Shown: positions 23,250 to 32,166, counted from the first letter of the stretch. The stretch: DNA of 64,000 nt from an uncultured Caulobacter sp. (GCA_937925635.1 CALALX010000121.1:20680-84679), one strand, 5' to 3'. Notes: generated by a model not told the origin, from the letters alone. Translations and numbers: made by a program.

Positions 23250-25055
23250 ATGGCCAAGGTGGTTCGCATCGGCGGCGCCGGCGGGTTCCTCGGGGACTCC
23301 TCGGTCGCGGCGCCCCAGCTGCTGCGCGGCGGCAAACTGGACTACATGATCCTGGACTACCTGGCCGAGGCGACGATGAGCTCGCTCGGCCAACTGCGCG
23401 CGGCGCGGCCGGACCAGGGGTTCGCCCGCGACTTCACCGAATGGGTCTGGAAGGACAACCTGCGTGAGCTGAAGGCGCAGGGCGTGAAGATCGTCACCAA
23501 CGCCGGCGGCCTGAACCCGCGCGCCTGTCGCGAGCGCATGGAGCAGCTAGCGGCCGAGGCCGGGCTGTCCTTCAGGATCGCTGTTGTCGAAGGCGACGAC
23601 CTGGCCGGGCGGCTGGAAGAGCTGAAGGGCCGCGGCCTGACGGAGATGTTCACGGACGCCCCCTTCCCCGACCCCTCCAAGGTGTTCAGCGCCAACGCCT
23701 ACTTCGGCGCCGAGCCGATCGCGGCGGCGCTGGCGGCGGGGGCGGACATGGTCATCACCGGCCGGGTGGTCGACAGCGCTCTGACGCTGGGGCCGCTGGT
23801 CCATGAGTTCGGCTGGAGCCTTGATGACTACGACCGGCTGTCGGCGGGCTCGCTGGCGGGCCACGTCATCGAGTGCGGCGCCCAGGCGACCGGCGGCCTG
23901 TTCACCGACTGGGAGGACGTCCCGGACTGGGCCCACATCGGCTATCCGGTCATCGAGTGCCACGCGGATGGCAGCTTCATCGTCACCAAGCCGGAGGGCA
24001 CGGGCGGCCTCGTCTCCTCCGCGGCCGTGGCCGAACAGATCCTCTACGAGGTCGGTGATCCGCAAGGCTACGCCCTTCCCGACGTAGTCTGCGATTTCAC
24101 GCAGGTGAAGGTCGAACAGGTCGGAGAGCACCGCGTCCGCGTCGCCGGCGCCAAGGGCTACCCGCCCAGCGACCGCTACAAGGTCTGCGTCACCTGGGGC
24201 GACGGCTTCCGCTTCCTGGGCGCCAGTCCCGTGGTGGGCCGCGACGCGGCGGCCAAGGGCCGGCGGCAGTCGGAGGCGATGCTTGAGCGGATCGGCGAGA
24301 TGCTGCGCGACCGAAACCTCCCGCCGCTGCGCGACAGCCGGATCGAGATCCTGGGCGCCGAGGCCAGCTACGGCGCCAACGCCAGCGACGCCGCGCGATC
24401 GGTGCGCGAGGTCGTCTGCCGCGTGGGCGCCGAGCACGAGAGCGCCGAGGCCCTGGGCCTGATGATGCGGGAGTTCGCCTCCCCCACCACCTCGATGAGC
24501 GTCGGCACCACCGGCTGGTTCGGCGGCGCGCCGACCATCACGCCGGTCGCGCGGGTGTTTTCGGTGCTCCTGCCCAGGCAAGGGGTCGCGGCGACAGTGT
24601 CGGTCGGCGGCCGGGAGTGGATCATCATCCCGGATTCGCCCCCTGAAGCCTTCGACGCCGCCAAGGTCGTCGCGCCAGCAGTTCCAGCCGATCCAGCGTC
24701 CGAAGACGACCTGGTGTCCGTCCCGCTCATCGCGGTCGCCTGGGCCCGATCCGGCGACAAGGGCGACGCCTTCAATGTCGGCGTCATCGCGCGGCGGCCC
24801 GAGCTGTTGCCCTGGATCCGCGCGGGCCTGACCGAGACGCGGGTGAAGACCTGGTTCGCGCACGAGTTCGAAGGTGCTGCGGCCCCGAAGGTGATCCGCT
24901 ACGAGCTTCCTGGCATGCACGCCCTGAACTTCCATTGCATCCAGGCGCTGGGCGGCGGTCAGTTCTCCAGCCTGCGCCTTGACCCGCTGGCGAAGGGCAA
25001 GGCGCAGCAGCTGCTGGATATCGAGATCCAGGCGCCGAAGCGGCTGCTCGCCTAG
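23250..25055 (+). CDS. AtuA-family protein (acyclic terpene utilisation, DUF1446)
   Basis: This 601-residue protein has the two-part layout of AtuA from Pseudomonas citronellol/geraniol degradation: a large DUF1446 domain (RIGGAGGFLGDS at the N-terminus, IVTNAGGLNPRACRERM, ADMVITGRVVDSALTLGPL, LVSSAAVAEQILYEVGDPQ) and a C-terminal domain of about 100 residues (AWARSGDKGDAFNVGVIAR ... FHCIQALGGG). AtuA proteins are linked to acyclic terpene and related acyl-CoA breakdown but have no assigned reaction. It starts ten bases after the synthetase stop, so they are one operon. AtuC/AtuF carboxylase genes are absent. The stop shares a CTAG with the convergent thioesterase. Confidence 0.9.
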   Translation: MAKVVRIGGAGGFLGDSSVAAPQLLRGGKLDYMILDYLAEATMSSLGQLRAARPDQGFARDFTEWVWKDNLRELKAQGVKIVTNAGGLNPRACRERMEQLAAEAGLSFRIAVVEGDDLAGRLEELKGRGLTEMFTDAPFPDPSKVFSANAYFGAEPIAAALAAGADMVITGRVVDSALTLGPLVHEFGWSLDDYDRLSAGSLAGHVIECGAQATGGLFTDWEDVPDWAHIGYPVIECHADGSFIVTKPEGTGGLVSSAAVAEQILYEVGDPQGYALPDVVCDFTQVKVEQVGEHRVRVAGAKGYPPSDRYKVCVTWGDGFRFLGASPVVGRDAAAKGRRQSEAMLERIGEMLRDRNLPPLRDSRIEILGAEASYGANASDAARSVREVVCRVGAEHESAEALGLMMREFASPTTSMSVGTTGWFGGAPTITPVARVFSVLLPRQGVAATVSVGGREWIIIPDSPPEAFDAAKVVAPAVPADPASEDDLVSVPLIAVAWARSGDKGDAFNVGVIARRPELLPWIRAGLTETRVKTWFAHEFEGAAAPKVIRYELPGMHALNFHCIQALGGGQFSSLRLDPLAKGKAQQLLDIEIQAPKRLLA

Positions 25056-25837
25056 CTCCGCTTCTCGACCAGCACGCTCTGCACCGCGCGGCCGAAGTAG
25101 CCTTCGCGATCGGCCAGGCGCGCGAAGGCCAAGGCGCCGCCGCTGTCGCCGACCCAGGTCTCGGCGTCCAGCAGGATCCAGTCGCCGACCGGGTCGCGCG
25201 CGAAACTGACCGACAGGTCGCCGTTGATGTAGGTCCACCGCTGGAAATCGAGCACCGACGAAACGCCGTTGCAGAAGTCGGCGGTCAGGGCGGCGCGCAT
25301 CAAAGGAGACGTCGCCTCCCCCCGAACGATCGGCCGCTCGGCGCGGAACCAGACCGCGGCCGGGCCGGGCTTGCCCCATTCGCCGCGCGCGATCACGGCC
25401 GACATGCCCGAGCCGAAGCCATGGCTGGGCCCAAAGCCTGCGGTTGAAGGCGCGTTCTCCGCCGGCGGCGCAATGTCGAGCGGTCGAAAGCCGCCATGCT
25501 CCGGCAGATCGAGGGGCTCGTCGCGCAGCTTGAGCACGCTCGCGCGCACGCACTCCTTGCCGTCCGCCAGAAGGCGGACCTGCAGCAGCTGGATCTTCCG
25601 GCCTTCGCGGACGACCTCGGTTTCGATGTCCAGCGTGGCGACCGGCACGGGCCGCAGGAGATCAACGGTCAGGCGGGCCACCCGCATCGGCCGGGCCGAG
25701 GGAAAGGCTTCAGCCGCGCGAGCCACCAGCGCCGTCGGCGCTCCGCCGTGCTGCATGGTGGGATCCCAGGGCCCGGCCGCGAACGGCGTGGCTGTCGCCC
25801 GCGGTCCGGCGACCTCGAAGACGTACTGTTCGCTCAA
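25052..25837 (-). CDS. Acyl-CoA thioesterase family protein (double hotdog)
   Basis: This 261-residue protein has the two-hotdog layout of TesB-like thioesterases. The first domain shows PWDPTMQHGGAPTALVARAAE and VARLTVDLLRPVPVATLDIETEVVREGRK; the second shows LTADFCNGVSSVLDFQRWTYINGDLSVSFARDP in two nearby strands. It would hydrolyse acyl-CoA to free acid and CoA. The start codon is TTG at 25837, with GGAGGG six bases upstream. The stop overlaps the AtuA stop on the opposite strand (shared CTAG at 25052-25055). Confidence 0.82.
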   Translation of the reverse strand: MSEQYVFEVAGPRATATPFAAGPWDPTMQHGGAPTALVARAAEAFPSARPMRVARLTVDLLRPVPVATLDIETEVVREGRKIQLLQVRLLADGKECVRASVLKLRDEPLDLPEHGGFRPLDIAPPAENAPSTAGFGPSHGFGSGMSAVIARGEWGKPGPAAVWFRAERPIVRGEATSPLMRAALTADFCNGVSSVLDFQRWTYINGDLSVSFARDPVGDWILLDAETWVGDSGGALAFARLADREGYFGRAVQSVLVEKRS

Positions 25838-26003
25838 GATTCGCCCTCCAGGCCGCTGTCGCGTCCTGTGAGCGCTTTGCCGCGAGGGAAATCAACGCCC
25901 GTGCGTCGGCCTCGTCCCCGACCCTTCCGCTGCGTCGGCGGTTGAAAGCCTCGCGCCGGCGGGGCATGGATGTCGCCGAACAAGTGTTTGAGGGAGCTGC
26001 GCC

Positions 26004-26456
26004 ATGAGCAAGGAAGTTGATTTCAAGGACCTGCCGAGCCTCGCCGGGCAGGAGATCGGCGTGTCGGACTGGCACGAGATCACCCAGGAGCGTGTGAACC
26101 AGTTCGCCGAGGCGACCGGCGACCATCAGTGGATCCACGTCGACGTTGAGCGGGCGAACCGCGAGATGGGCGGCCCGATCGCCCACGGCTACCTGACGCT
26201 GTCGCTGATTCCGTTTCTCGGCGCCGGACTGCTGCGCGTGAAGGGCGTTACCCGCGGCATCAACTACGGCAGCGACAAGGTGCGCTTCACCAACATGGTC
26301 CGCGTCGGCAAGAAGGTGCGCATGCGCCAGAAGCTGCTGAGCGTCGAGCCGAAGGCCGGCGGCCTGCAGATGAAGAACGAATGCACCATCGAGATCGAGG
26401 GCGAGGACCGGCCGGCCTGCGTGGCCGAGACCATCTCGATCGTCTACGGCGCCTAG
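26004..26456 (+). CDS. MaoC-family (R)-enoyl-CoA hydratase
   Basis: This 150-residue single-hotdog protein has the MaoC hydratase signature: ITQERVNQFAEATGDHQWIHVD with the catalytic Asp/His pair, then GPIAHGYLTLSLIPFL. It converts trans-2-enoyl-CoA to (R)-3-hydroxyacyl-CoA. The N-terminal LAGQEIGVSDWHEI strand is typical. GGGAG precedes the ATG. It ends the catabolic island and is followed by an intrinsic terminator. It may act on an intermediate distinct from that of the crotonase at 17495. Confidence 0.9.
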   Translation: MSKEVDFKDLPSLAGQEIGVSDWHEITQERVNQFAEATGDHQWIHVDVERANREMGGPIAHGYLTLSLIPFLGAGLLRVKGVTRGINYGSDKVRFTNMVRVGKKVRMRQKLLSVEPKAGGLQMKNECTIEIEGEDRPACVAETISIVYGA

Positions 26457-26482
26457 GCGTCCGCTGGGAATCACCGGACGAG

Positions 26483-26516
26483 AGCCTCACTTGCCTCGGC
26501 GGGGGAGGCTTTTTCG
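26483..26516 (+). terminator. Rho-independent terminator after the MaoC gene
   Basis: Arms agcctc (26483-26488) and gaggct (26505-26510) form a stem immediately followed by ttttcgtt. It is 26 bases past the MaoC stop and just before the convergent acetyltransferase stop. Confidence 0.6.
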
Positions 26517-26517
26517 T

Positions 26518-27648
26518 TCAGGCGGCCCGCTGACGGGCCGCGCTCACGGGCGGCGGGCGAAGGCAGAAGCTGTAGTCGCCGTCGAATGGAGTCGCGTACC
26601 AGTCGGCCCGCAGGTCGGGACCGACCGCCCCGTTCCAGCCGACATGACAGTGGTCGTGATCATAGACGCGGCGGGCGTTGCGGAAGGGCCCCAACAGGGC
26701 CTCCAGGCCGGGACTGACGAACGGCAACCGAACCCGCGCCGCGCCCAAGGCTCGCGCGGAACCCAACAGCGTGCGGATCAGCGCCGGCGCAGCAGCCGCT
26801 TCGACCTCCCGCGCGGCGATGACGTCGATGATCTCAAGCGCTGGCCGCTCGACCTCTGAGCCCTTCGAGAAGAAGGCCATCAAATAGCCGGCCAGACCGT
26901 TGTCGTCGGAGAAGGTCAGCAGGATCGGCGGTCGGGTCAGATCGGGGTCGCCGCAGCGCCATCGCAGGGTCGCCGCGTCGCGCCGGGCGAGCATCCGGCC
27001 GTCTCGCCGCAGTCGCTCCCACAGACCATCGAAGCGCTCGTCGATCTGATCGAGGTGCAGTTCGTCGACGCCGGGTTCGTGGCGGCCGACCACGCCGGTC
27101 CAGACCCGGTCACTGGCGAACCGCTCGCCGCGGGCGCGTGAAAGGGAATCGCCGGTCAGGCCGTGCGCCCAGCGCAGCGCACGTTCGCTGATCACCCCTG
27201 GCCAGTCCGTCCGCCAGACATACTTCACCCGGCTCAGACCTTCCGGCCACGGCTGCATGTCGAAGCCCTGGTAGATCGGCGCCGACCGGGTGTTGGCATT
27301 GAAGGTGTAGCGGACGATCGCGCCCTGGTCGGCGAACCGCCGCAGCAGGTCACGACTGCTCCCACGGACCTCCGGATGCACCAGCAGCGTGTGGAGCGAC
27401 GCGCCGGCGAAGGTCTCGCCGCGATAGTCGAAAGCCTGCAGGAAGTTGCCGAGGAATCCGCGCACCTCGCCCGTCGGGGTTTCGCGAACCCATCCGGCCG
27501 GCGTCTCGTCGCTGTAGCCGACGCCCGGCGCGCCCTCGGTCAGCCAGCGCCAGCCCTCGGGGCTTCGCTTGAACCACCACGCCCAGTCGCAGAGAGCCTT
27601 CACCGCGTCGCAGTCAGCGAGGGTGAACGGTCTCACCCTGTCGGTCAT
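26518..27648 (-). CDS. GNAT-like acetyltransferase, two-domain
   Basis: This 376-residue protein begins with a GNAT-like domain (VRPFTLADCDAVKALCDWAW, GASLHTLLVHPEVRGSSRDLLRRFADQG, IYQGFDMQPWPEGL) in which the acetyl-CoA loop region is HPEVRGSS. A second half (MLARRDAATLRWRCGDPDLTRPPILL, ALGAARVRLPFVSPGLEALLG) looks like another GNAT-like fold. It fits the group of bacterial FeeM- or BioF2-like acyltransferases with double GNAT domains. ATG 27648 is chosen because GGAG lies nine bases upstream. The substrate is unknown. Confidence 0.68.
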   Translation of the reverse strand: MTDRVRPFTLADCDAVKALCDWAWWFKRSPEGWRWLTEGAPGVGYSDETPAGWVRETPTGEVRGFLGNFLQAFDYRGETFAGASLHTLLVHPEVRGSSRDLLRRFADQGAIVRYTFNANTRSAPIYQGFDMQPWPEGLSRVKYVWRTDWPGVISERALRWAHGLTGDSLSRARGERFASDRVWTGVVGRHEPGVDELHLDQIDERFDGLWERLRRDGRMLARRDAATLRWRCGDPDLTRPPILLTFSDDNGLAGYLMAFFSKGSEVERPALEIIDVIAAREVEAAAAPALIRTLLGSARALGAARVRLPFVSPGLEALLGPFRNARRVYDHDHCHVGWNGAVGPDLRADWYATPFDGDYSFCLRPPPVSAARQRAA

Positions 27649-27791
27649 ATCGGGCCACTCCGCGGATCCATGGCCCGAGGAATGCAATCACGAGGCCAGC
27701 AAAGCCTTGCGCGACAAGCTGTCGCGACCCGATTTGGGTCGGCTGGCGGGGGCGACCTCGCAGGGGGAGTTCGCGGATCTGATGGCGGGAA

Positions 27792-27817
27792 GCGGCCGGG
27801 CTCGCCGGCCCGGCCGC
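27792..27817 (-). terminator. GC-rich hairpin after the CsbD gene
   Basis: Perfect 10-bp arms gcggccgggc (27792-27801) and gcccggccgc (27808-27817) with a six-base loop begin eight bases past the reverse-strand CsbD stop. No T-run follows, so it is only a likely terminator. Confidence 0.4.
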
Positions 27818-27824
27818 CCTTGGG

Positions 27825-28043
27825 TCAGCGGTCGAACGATCTCGGCTCGTCGAGGCGGCGTTCGAAGTCGCTGATCTCCGCCTCCGCCTTGTCCTTCGCG
27901 TAGCCGTAGCGTTCCTGGATCTTGCCGGCCAGTTGGTCGCGCTTGCCCGCGATGACGGTCAGGTCGTCGTCAGTGAGCTTGCCCCACTGCTCTTTCACCT
28001 TGCCCGAGAACTGCTTCCATTCGCCTTCGACACGGTCCCACAT
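27825..28043 (-). CDS. CsbD family stress-response protein
   Basis: This 72-residue hydrophilic protein has the CsbD pattern: MWDRVEGEWKQFSGKVKEQWG, LTDDDLTVIAGKRDQLAGKIQ and RYGYAKDKAEAEISDFE. CsbD-like proteins are small, probably disordered or helical, and induced under general stress in many bacteria; the molecular role is unknown. GGAGAG lies upstream of the ATG. A GC-rich hairpin follows the stop. Confidence 0.9.
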   Translation of the reverse strand: MWDRVEGEWKQFSGKVKEQWGKLTDDDLTVIAGKRDQLAGKIQERYGYAKDKAEAEISDFERRLDEPRSFDR

Positions 28044-28094
28044 GGGTCGCTCTCCTTCGGTTGGTGTTCCGAAGCGAGAACCCCGCGTGATCGG

Positions 28095-28919
28095 TCACGG
28101 TTCCGAATGAACGCCCACGGCGGCGGCCGGCGAGCCGACAAGCGGAACCGCTGCGGTCTGTAGGCCGGCCGGCATCAGGCCGTCGATCATGGCCACGGTT
28201 TCGCGCACGAAACGGGCGTGGGTGACGATTCCGATCTCCAGCCGCTCACCGGAAAGCTCGACCTGTTGCGTGAGGATGCCGGCCACGAACTGGACTTCCC
28301 GCGCCTCCGTCGCGCCCGGCCGGCGGCGCGCGCCCTCGGCCATGAACACCGGACCGCCCGAATTGCCCGGGAAGACGCTGAAGTCGAGCAGGAAGGTCGG
28401 GAAGACGTCGGACGGCGCCAACGGATAGGACGCCACGCGCCCGGCGCGCAGGATCGGGAAGCCCGCCTGGTTGGCCGACAGCCCACGCGGGAAGCCGAGC
28501 GCCATCATCTCGTCCCCAGGGCCGAGCGCGACGCTGTTGAAGGTCTCGTCCTCGGCCAGCCAGGACAGTGGAATAGCGGCGCGCGCGAACTCCTCTGGAG
28601 CCTTGATGACGATGGCGGCGATGTCGCGGGTCGGATGCCGGGTCCACTTCGGAGCCCGGGCGTCGTCGCGGATGACCAACGGCTGAGGATCATACCGCCA
28701 GCCACCGTCGGAACCCTGCACGCGGTAGCCGATCCGCGCCGAGATGGCCGGCATTCGGTCCAGCACATGGGCGGCCGTGACCAGCACGGTGCGCGGTTTG
28801 CCGTCGGGGGTGGGCGACTCGATCAGGAAGCCGGTGCCGACGGTGCGCGTGCCGTCGCCCAGCGGTTGCTCAAGCTGCACAGTGGCCTTGATCAGGTCGA
28901 CGGAAAGGTCCCAGGCCAT
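28095..28919 (-). CDS. Trypsin-like serine protease (no signal peptide)
   Basis: This 274-residue protein has a complete trypsin-like triad: VTAAHVLDR (His51), HPTRDIAAIVI (Asp99) and FPGNSGGPVF (Ser187). The glycine strand TVGTGFLIES begins the fold, and QAGFPILRAGRVASYPLAP matches the HtrA/trypsin-like fold of bacterial enzymes. No PDZ domain is seen. The start at ATG 28919 follows AGGGG; no signal peptide is visible from this start or from the longer open frame, so the enzyme may be cytosolic or exported by another route. Confidence 0.8.
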   Translation of the reverse strand: MAWDLSVDLIKATVQLEQPLGDGTRTVGTGFLIESPTPDGKPRTVLVTAAHVLDRMPAISARIGYRVQGSDGGWRYDPQPLVIRDDARAPKWTRHPTRDIAAIVIKAPEEFARAAIPLSWLAEDETFNSVALGPGDEMMALGFPRGLSANQAGFPILRAGRVASYPLAPSDVFPTFLLDFSVFPGNSGGPVFMAEGARRRPGATEAREVQFVAGILTQQVELSGERLEIGIVTHARFVRETVAMIDGLMPAGLQTAAVPLVGSPAAAVGVHSEP

Positions 28920-29043
28920 GACGCCCCTAGAAGCCGGCGGTGCTTGCGGGCCTTCTGGCCCCTTCTGATGATGCGTCCTCATTTGACCGGAACCGCTGCG
29001 CCGCACAAGCTGACGCTCTGCCGCACGCTCGGAGAGTTGATTC

Positions 29044-31215
29044 ATGAACCGGCGCGAACTGATGGTGGGCGCAGCCGCGACCGCCGCATCGACCTCACTC
29101 GCCTCAGGAAGCGCCATGTCCGCCACCGCCAAGCCCATTCCGCCCGTCGCTCGCAAGGAGCCCAAGCGCATCGAGCAGCTGGGCCGTGTTCGGGTCGACG
29201 ACTATGCCTGGATGAAGGACGACAACTGGCAGAAGGTCCTGCGCGACCCGACGCTGATCAAGGCGGACGTCAAGGAGCACCTCACCGCCGAGAACGCCTA
29301 CACCAAGGCCATGCTGGCCTCGACCGAGCCCCTGCAGGCGACGATGTTCGAGGAGATGAAGGGGCGCATCAAGGAAGACGACGCCTCCGTGCCCGACGCA
29401 GACGGCGCCTGGGAATACTACACCCGCTTCGAAAAGGGCGCGCAGCACCCGATCCATGCGCGGCGGCCGAGAGGCAAGGCCGACGGTGAAGTCATTCTGC
29501 TCGACGAGGAGGCCGAGTCGAAGGGCAAGGCCTTCTATCAGGTCGGCTCGGCGAGCCACACGGCCGACCACGCGCGCTACGGCTGGATGGTCGATGAGCA
29601 GGGCTCGGAGGTCTACCGCCTGCACGTCAAGGACATCGCCACGGGCGAGGCCGTGGGCGAGCCGGTCGAGAGCGTCGCGGAGTTCGCCTTCTCGCCGGAC
29701 AGCCGGTGGATCTTCTGGACCCTGCGCGACGACAACGGCCGTCCGGCGAAGATCTTCCGCCGCCCCATCGGCGGCGCGGCCAAGGACGACGTCCTTGTCT
29801 ACGACGAGCCGGACGAGGGCTTCTTCATCGGGGCCGGCGTCACTCAGTCCCGCAAGTGGATCGTCATCGGCTGCGGCAACCAGGACAGCAGCGAGGCCTG
29901 GCTGATCCCGGCGTCCGACCCAACCGCCGCGCCCGTGCTGGTCGAAAAGCGTCAGGTCGGCGTGCGCTACGATCTCGACCACTGGAACGACCACTTCGTG
30001 ATCCGCACCAACGCCGATGGCGCGGTCGACTTCAAACTGGTCACCACGCCGGAGGACAAGCCGGGCAAGGCCAACTGGAAGGACTGGATCGCCTTCAAGC
30101 CGGGCAACCTGATCCTGGGCACGACGGCCTTCCGCGACCACTTCGTCCGGCTTGAGAAGGTCGATGCGCTCAACCGCATCGTAATCACCGCGAGAGACGG
30201 CGCCGAACATGCCATTGACTTCGATGAGCAGGCCTACGCCCTCGGCCTCGACGGCGGGTACGAGTACGACACCGCCACGGTCCGCTTCACCTACACCTCG
30301 ATGACCACGCCCCGGCAGTGGTTCGACTACGACATGGCCACCCGCAAGCGAACCCTGCGCAAGACGCAGGAGATTCCGTCTGGCCACGATCCGGCGAAGT
30401 ACGAGACGCGGCGGCTGAACGCCAAGGCCGCCGACGGCGCCGAGGTGCCGATCTTCGTGCTGATGAAGAAGGGAACGAAGCTGGACGGGTCAGCGCCGCT
30501 GCTTCTGTACGGCTACGGCAGCTACGGCATCTCGCAGGAGCCCAACTTCTCGATCCGCAACCTCAGTCTGGTCGACCGCGGCTGGATCTGGGCCACGGCC
30601 TGCCCGCGCGGCGGCGCCGAGAAGGGGTGGAGCTGGTTCCTGGACGGCAAGAAGTTCAAGAAGAAGAACACCTTCACCGACTTCATCGCCTGCGCCGAGC
30701 ACTTGCACGCCCACGGATACGGCAAGCCGCCCACGACGGTCGCCTACGGCGGCTCGGCGGGCGGGCTACTGATGGGCGCGATCGCCAACATTCGGCCCGA
30801 CCTCTGGGCCGGGATCATCGCGGCGGTGCCGTTCGTCGACGTCATCAACACCATGAGCGACACCTCGCTGCCGCTGACGCCGCCCGAGTGGCCCGAGTGG
30901 GGCAATCCGCTCGAGGATCCCGAGGCCTACGACTACATGCTGAGCTACAGCCCCTATGACCAGATCGGCGCCAAGCCATACCCGGCGATCCTGGCCACCG
31001 GCGGGCTCAGCGATCCCCGCGTCACCTACTGGGAGCCGGAGAAGTGGGTGGCGAAGCTGCGTCCCGCCTCGACCAGCGGCAACCCGGTGCTGCTGAAGAT
31101 CAACATGGAGGCCGGCCACGGCGGCGCCTCGGGGCGGTTCGACTTCCTCAAGGAGATCGCGCTCGACTACGCTTTCGCGGTCTGGGCGGTGGAGCGGGGA
31201 TGGGAGACGGCGTGA
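29044..31215 (+). CDS. Prolyl oligopeptidase family, oligopeptidase B-like (S9A)
   Basis: This 723-residue serine peptidase has an N-terminal twin-arginine-like signal (MNRRELMVGAAATAAS), the S9A opening RIEQLGRVRVDDYAWMKD, a seven-blade propeller region and a C-terminal alpha/beta hydrolase domain. The nucleophile Ser571 is in AYGGSAGGLLMG, with the Asp region ATGGLSDPRVTYWEP and the catalytic His in AGHGGASGRF. The DDYAWMKDDNW start and GGSAGG box fit oligopeptidase B, which cuts short peptides after basic residues. The signal suggests a periplasmic form. It overlaps the following acetyltransferase by 16 bases. Confidence 0.88.
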   Translation: MNRRELMVGAAATAASTSLASGSAMSATAKPIPPVARKEPKRIEQLGRVRVDDYAWMKDDNWQKVLRDPTLIKADVKEHLTAENAYTKAMLASTEPLQATMFEEMKGRIKEDDASVPDADGAWEYYTRFEKGAQHPIHARRPRGKADGEVILLDEEAESKGKAFYQVGSASHTADHARYGWMVDEQGSEVYRLHVKDIATGEAVGEPVESVAEFAFSPDSRWIFWTLRDDNGRPAKIFRRPIGGAAKDDVLVYDEPDEGFFIGAGVTQSRKWIVIGCGNQDSSEAWLIPASDPTAAPVLVEKRQVGVRYDLDHWNDHFVIRTNADGAVDFKLVTTPEDKPGKANWKDWIAFKPGNLILGTTAFRDHFVRLEKVDALNRIVITARDGAEHAIDFDEQAYALGLDGGYEYDTATVRFTYTSMTTPRQWFDYDMATRKRTLRKTQEIPSGHDPAKYETRRLNAKAADGAEVPIFVLMKKGTKLDGSAPLLLYGYGSYGISQEPNFSIRNLSLVDRGWIWATACPRGGAEKGWSWFLDGKKFKKKNTFTDFIACAEHLHAHGYGKPPTTVAYGGSAGGLLMGAIANIRPDLWAGIIAAVPFVDVINTMSDTSLPLTPPEWPEWGNPLEDPEAYDYMLSYSPYDQIGAKPYPAILATGGLSDPRVTYWEPEKWVAKLRPASTSGNPVLLKINMEAGHGGASGRFDFLKEIALDYAFAVWAVERGWETA

Positions 31216-31757
31216 TCCTTCGGCCGGCGACAGCGGACGACGCGCCGGCGCTGGCCGCCATCTACGGCGACGCCTGCCTGCACGGGTCCGGCACCTTCGA
31301 GGAAGCGCCGCCGTCGCCGGACACGATGGCCGCCCGCCTCGCCGCCATCCAGGACAAGGGATTGCCCTACTACGTGGCCGAGGTGAACGGCGTGGTGTCG
31401 GCCTATGCCTATGCTTCACCGTTCCGGCCCCGAACGGGCTATCGCTACACCGCCGAGGACAGCGTCTACGTCGCCCCCTCGGCCAAGGGCCAGGGCCTGG
31501 GACGGTTGCTGCTCACCCGTGTGATCGCCGACTGCGAGGCGATGCGGCTGCGGCAGCTGATCGCCGTCATTGGCGGGTCGGAGAACGCCGCGTCGATCGC
31601 CCTGCACAAGTCCCTTGGCTTCGAGATCAAGGGCGTCATGACCGGGGTCGGCTTCAAGCTGGGCCGCTGGATGGACATTGTCATGATGCAGCGATCGCTC
31701 AACGGCGGCGTGGAGACGACGCCGAGCGCGCCAGGCTTGCCGCTGGGCGGCGGCTAG
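31200..31757 (+). CDS. GNAT acetyltransferase, phosphinothricin/methionine sulfoximine type
   Basis: This 185-residue N-acetyltransferase has the PAT/Bar/MddA pattern: ILRPATADDAPALAAIYGDA, GTFEEAPPS, GYRYTAEDSVYVAP followed by the acetyl-CoA loop SAKGQGLGRLLL, IAVIGGSENAASIALHKSLGF and the final FKLGRWMDIVMMQ. Such enzymes acetylate phosphinothricin, methionine sulfoximine or related amino acid analogues. ATG 31200 (with GGAG upstream) was chosen; GTG 31212, which makes a GTGA overlap with the peptidase stop, is an equal alternative. Confidence 0.85.
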   Translation: MGDGVILRPATADDAPALAAIYGDACLHGSGTFEEAPPSPDTMAARLAAIQDKGLPYYVAEVNGVVSAYAYASPFRPRTGYRYTAEDSVYVAPSAKGQGLGRLLLTRVIADCEAMRLRQLIAVIGGSENAASIALHKSLGFEIKGVMTGVGFKLGRWMDIVMMQRSLNGGVETTPSAPGLPLGGG

Positions 31758-31854
31758 GCGGCGCCTCCCTCGCGAGCCGCCCCCCGACGTGATCGGGAGC
31801 ACGCATCACCCACAGCCATTGCCCCTCGCCCTCGCCGTCCCTAGGTTCGGCCCC

Positions 31855-32166
31855 ATGCAGGCCCTGCGCACGCTTCTGCTGATCCTGATCGCGGCGACCT
31901 TCGCCGTCGGCGGGACGGCGCGCGCCATGCCCCTGCCCGCCTCCGCCGCGGAACCGCCCTGCCACGAGGCGCCGGCGTCGCGGGACAAGTCGGCCCCGGC
32001 CCAGTCAGCCGTGAACTGCTGCATCGGCTGCATGCCCGCGCCCGGCGAAACGCCGGTGCTGCTCGCGATCTCGCCCGCCGAGCCCGCCGCCTACGCCGTG
32101 GTGGCGACAGCCGCCGACGGTCTGATCACCTCTCCGGACCCTGATCCTCCGCGCGCCCGCGCCTGA
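31855..32166 (+). CDS. Small exported Cys/His-containing protein
   Basis: This 103-residue protein has a Sec signal peptide (LLLILIAATFAVGGTARA, cleavage near residue 25). The mature part is short and Pro/Ala-rich with a CHEAP motif and a dense NCCIGCM cluster, which could bind a soft metal. ATG 31855 is chosen because it begins the signal; the longer frame from 31789 adds a non-signal tail. It lies 44 bases before the His/Met-rich gene and is probably its partner in metal handling. I do not recognise a named family. Confidence 0.55.
   Translation: MQALRTLLLILIAATFAVGGTARAMPLPASAAEPPCHEAPASRDKSAPAQSAVNCCIGCMPAPGETPVLLAISPAEPAAYAVVATAADGLITSPDPDPPRARA

Noticed and set aside
27661..27903. A short forward frame beginning near 27671
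   Set aside because: The product is low-complexity Gly/Arg/Ser-rich, the frame runs antisense into the CsbD gene, and no ribosome-binding site is seen.
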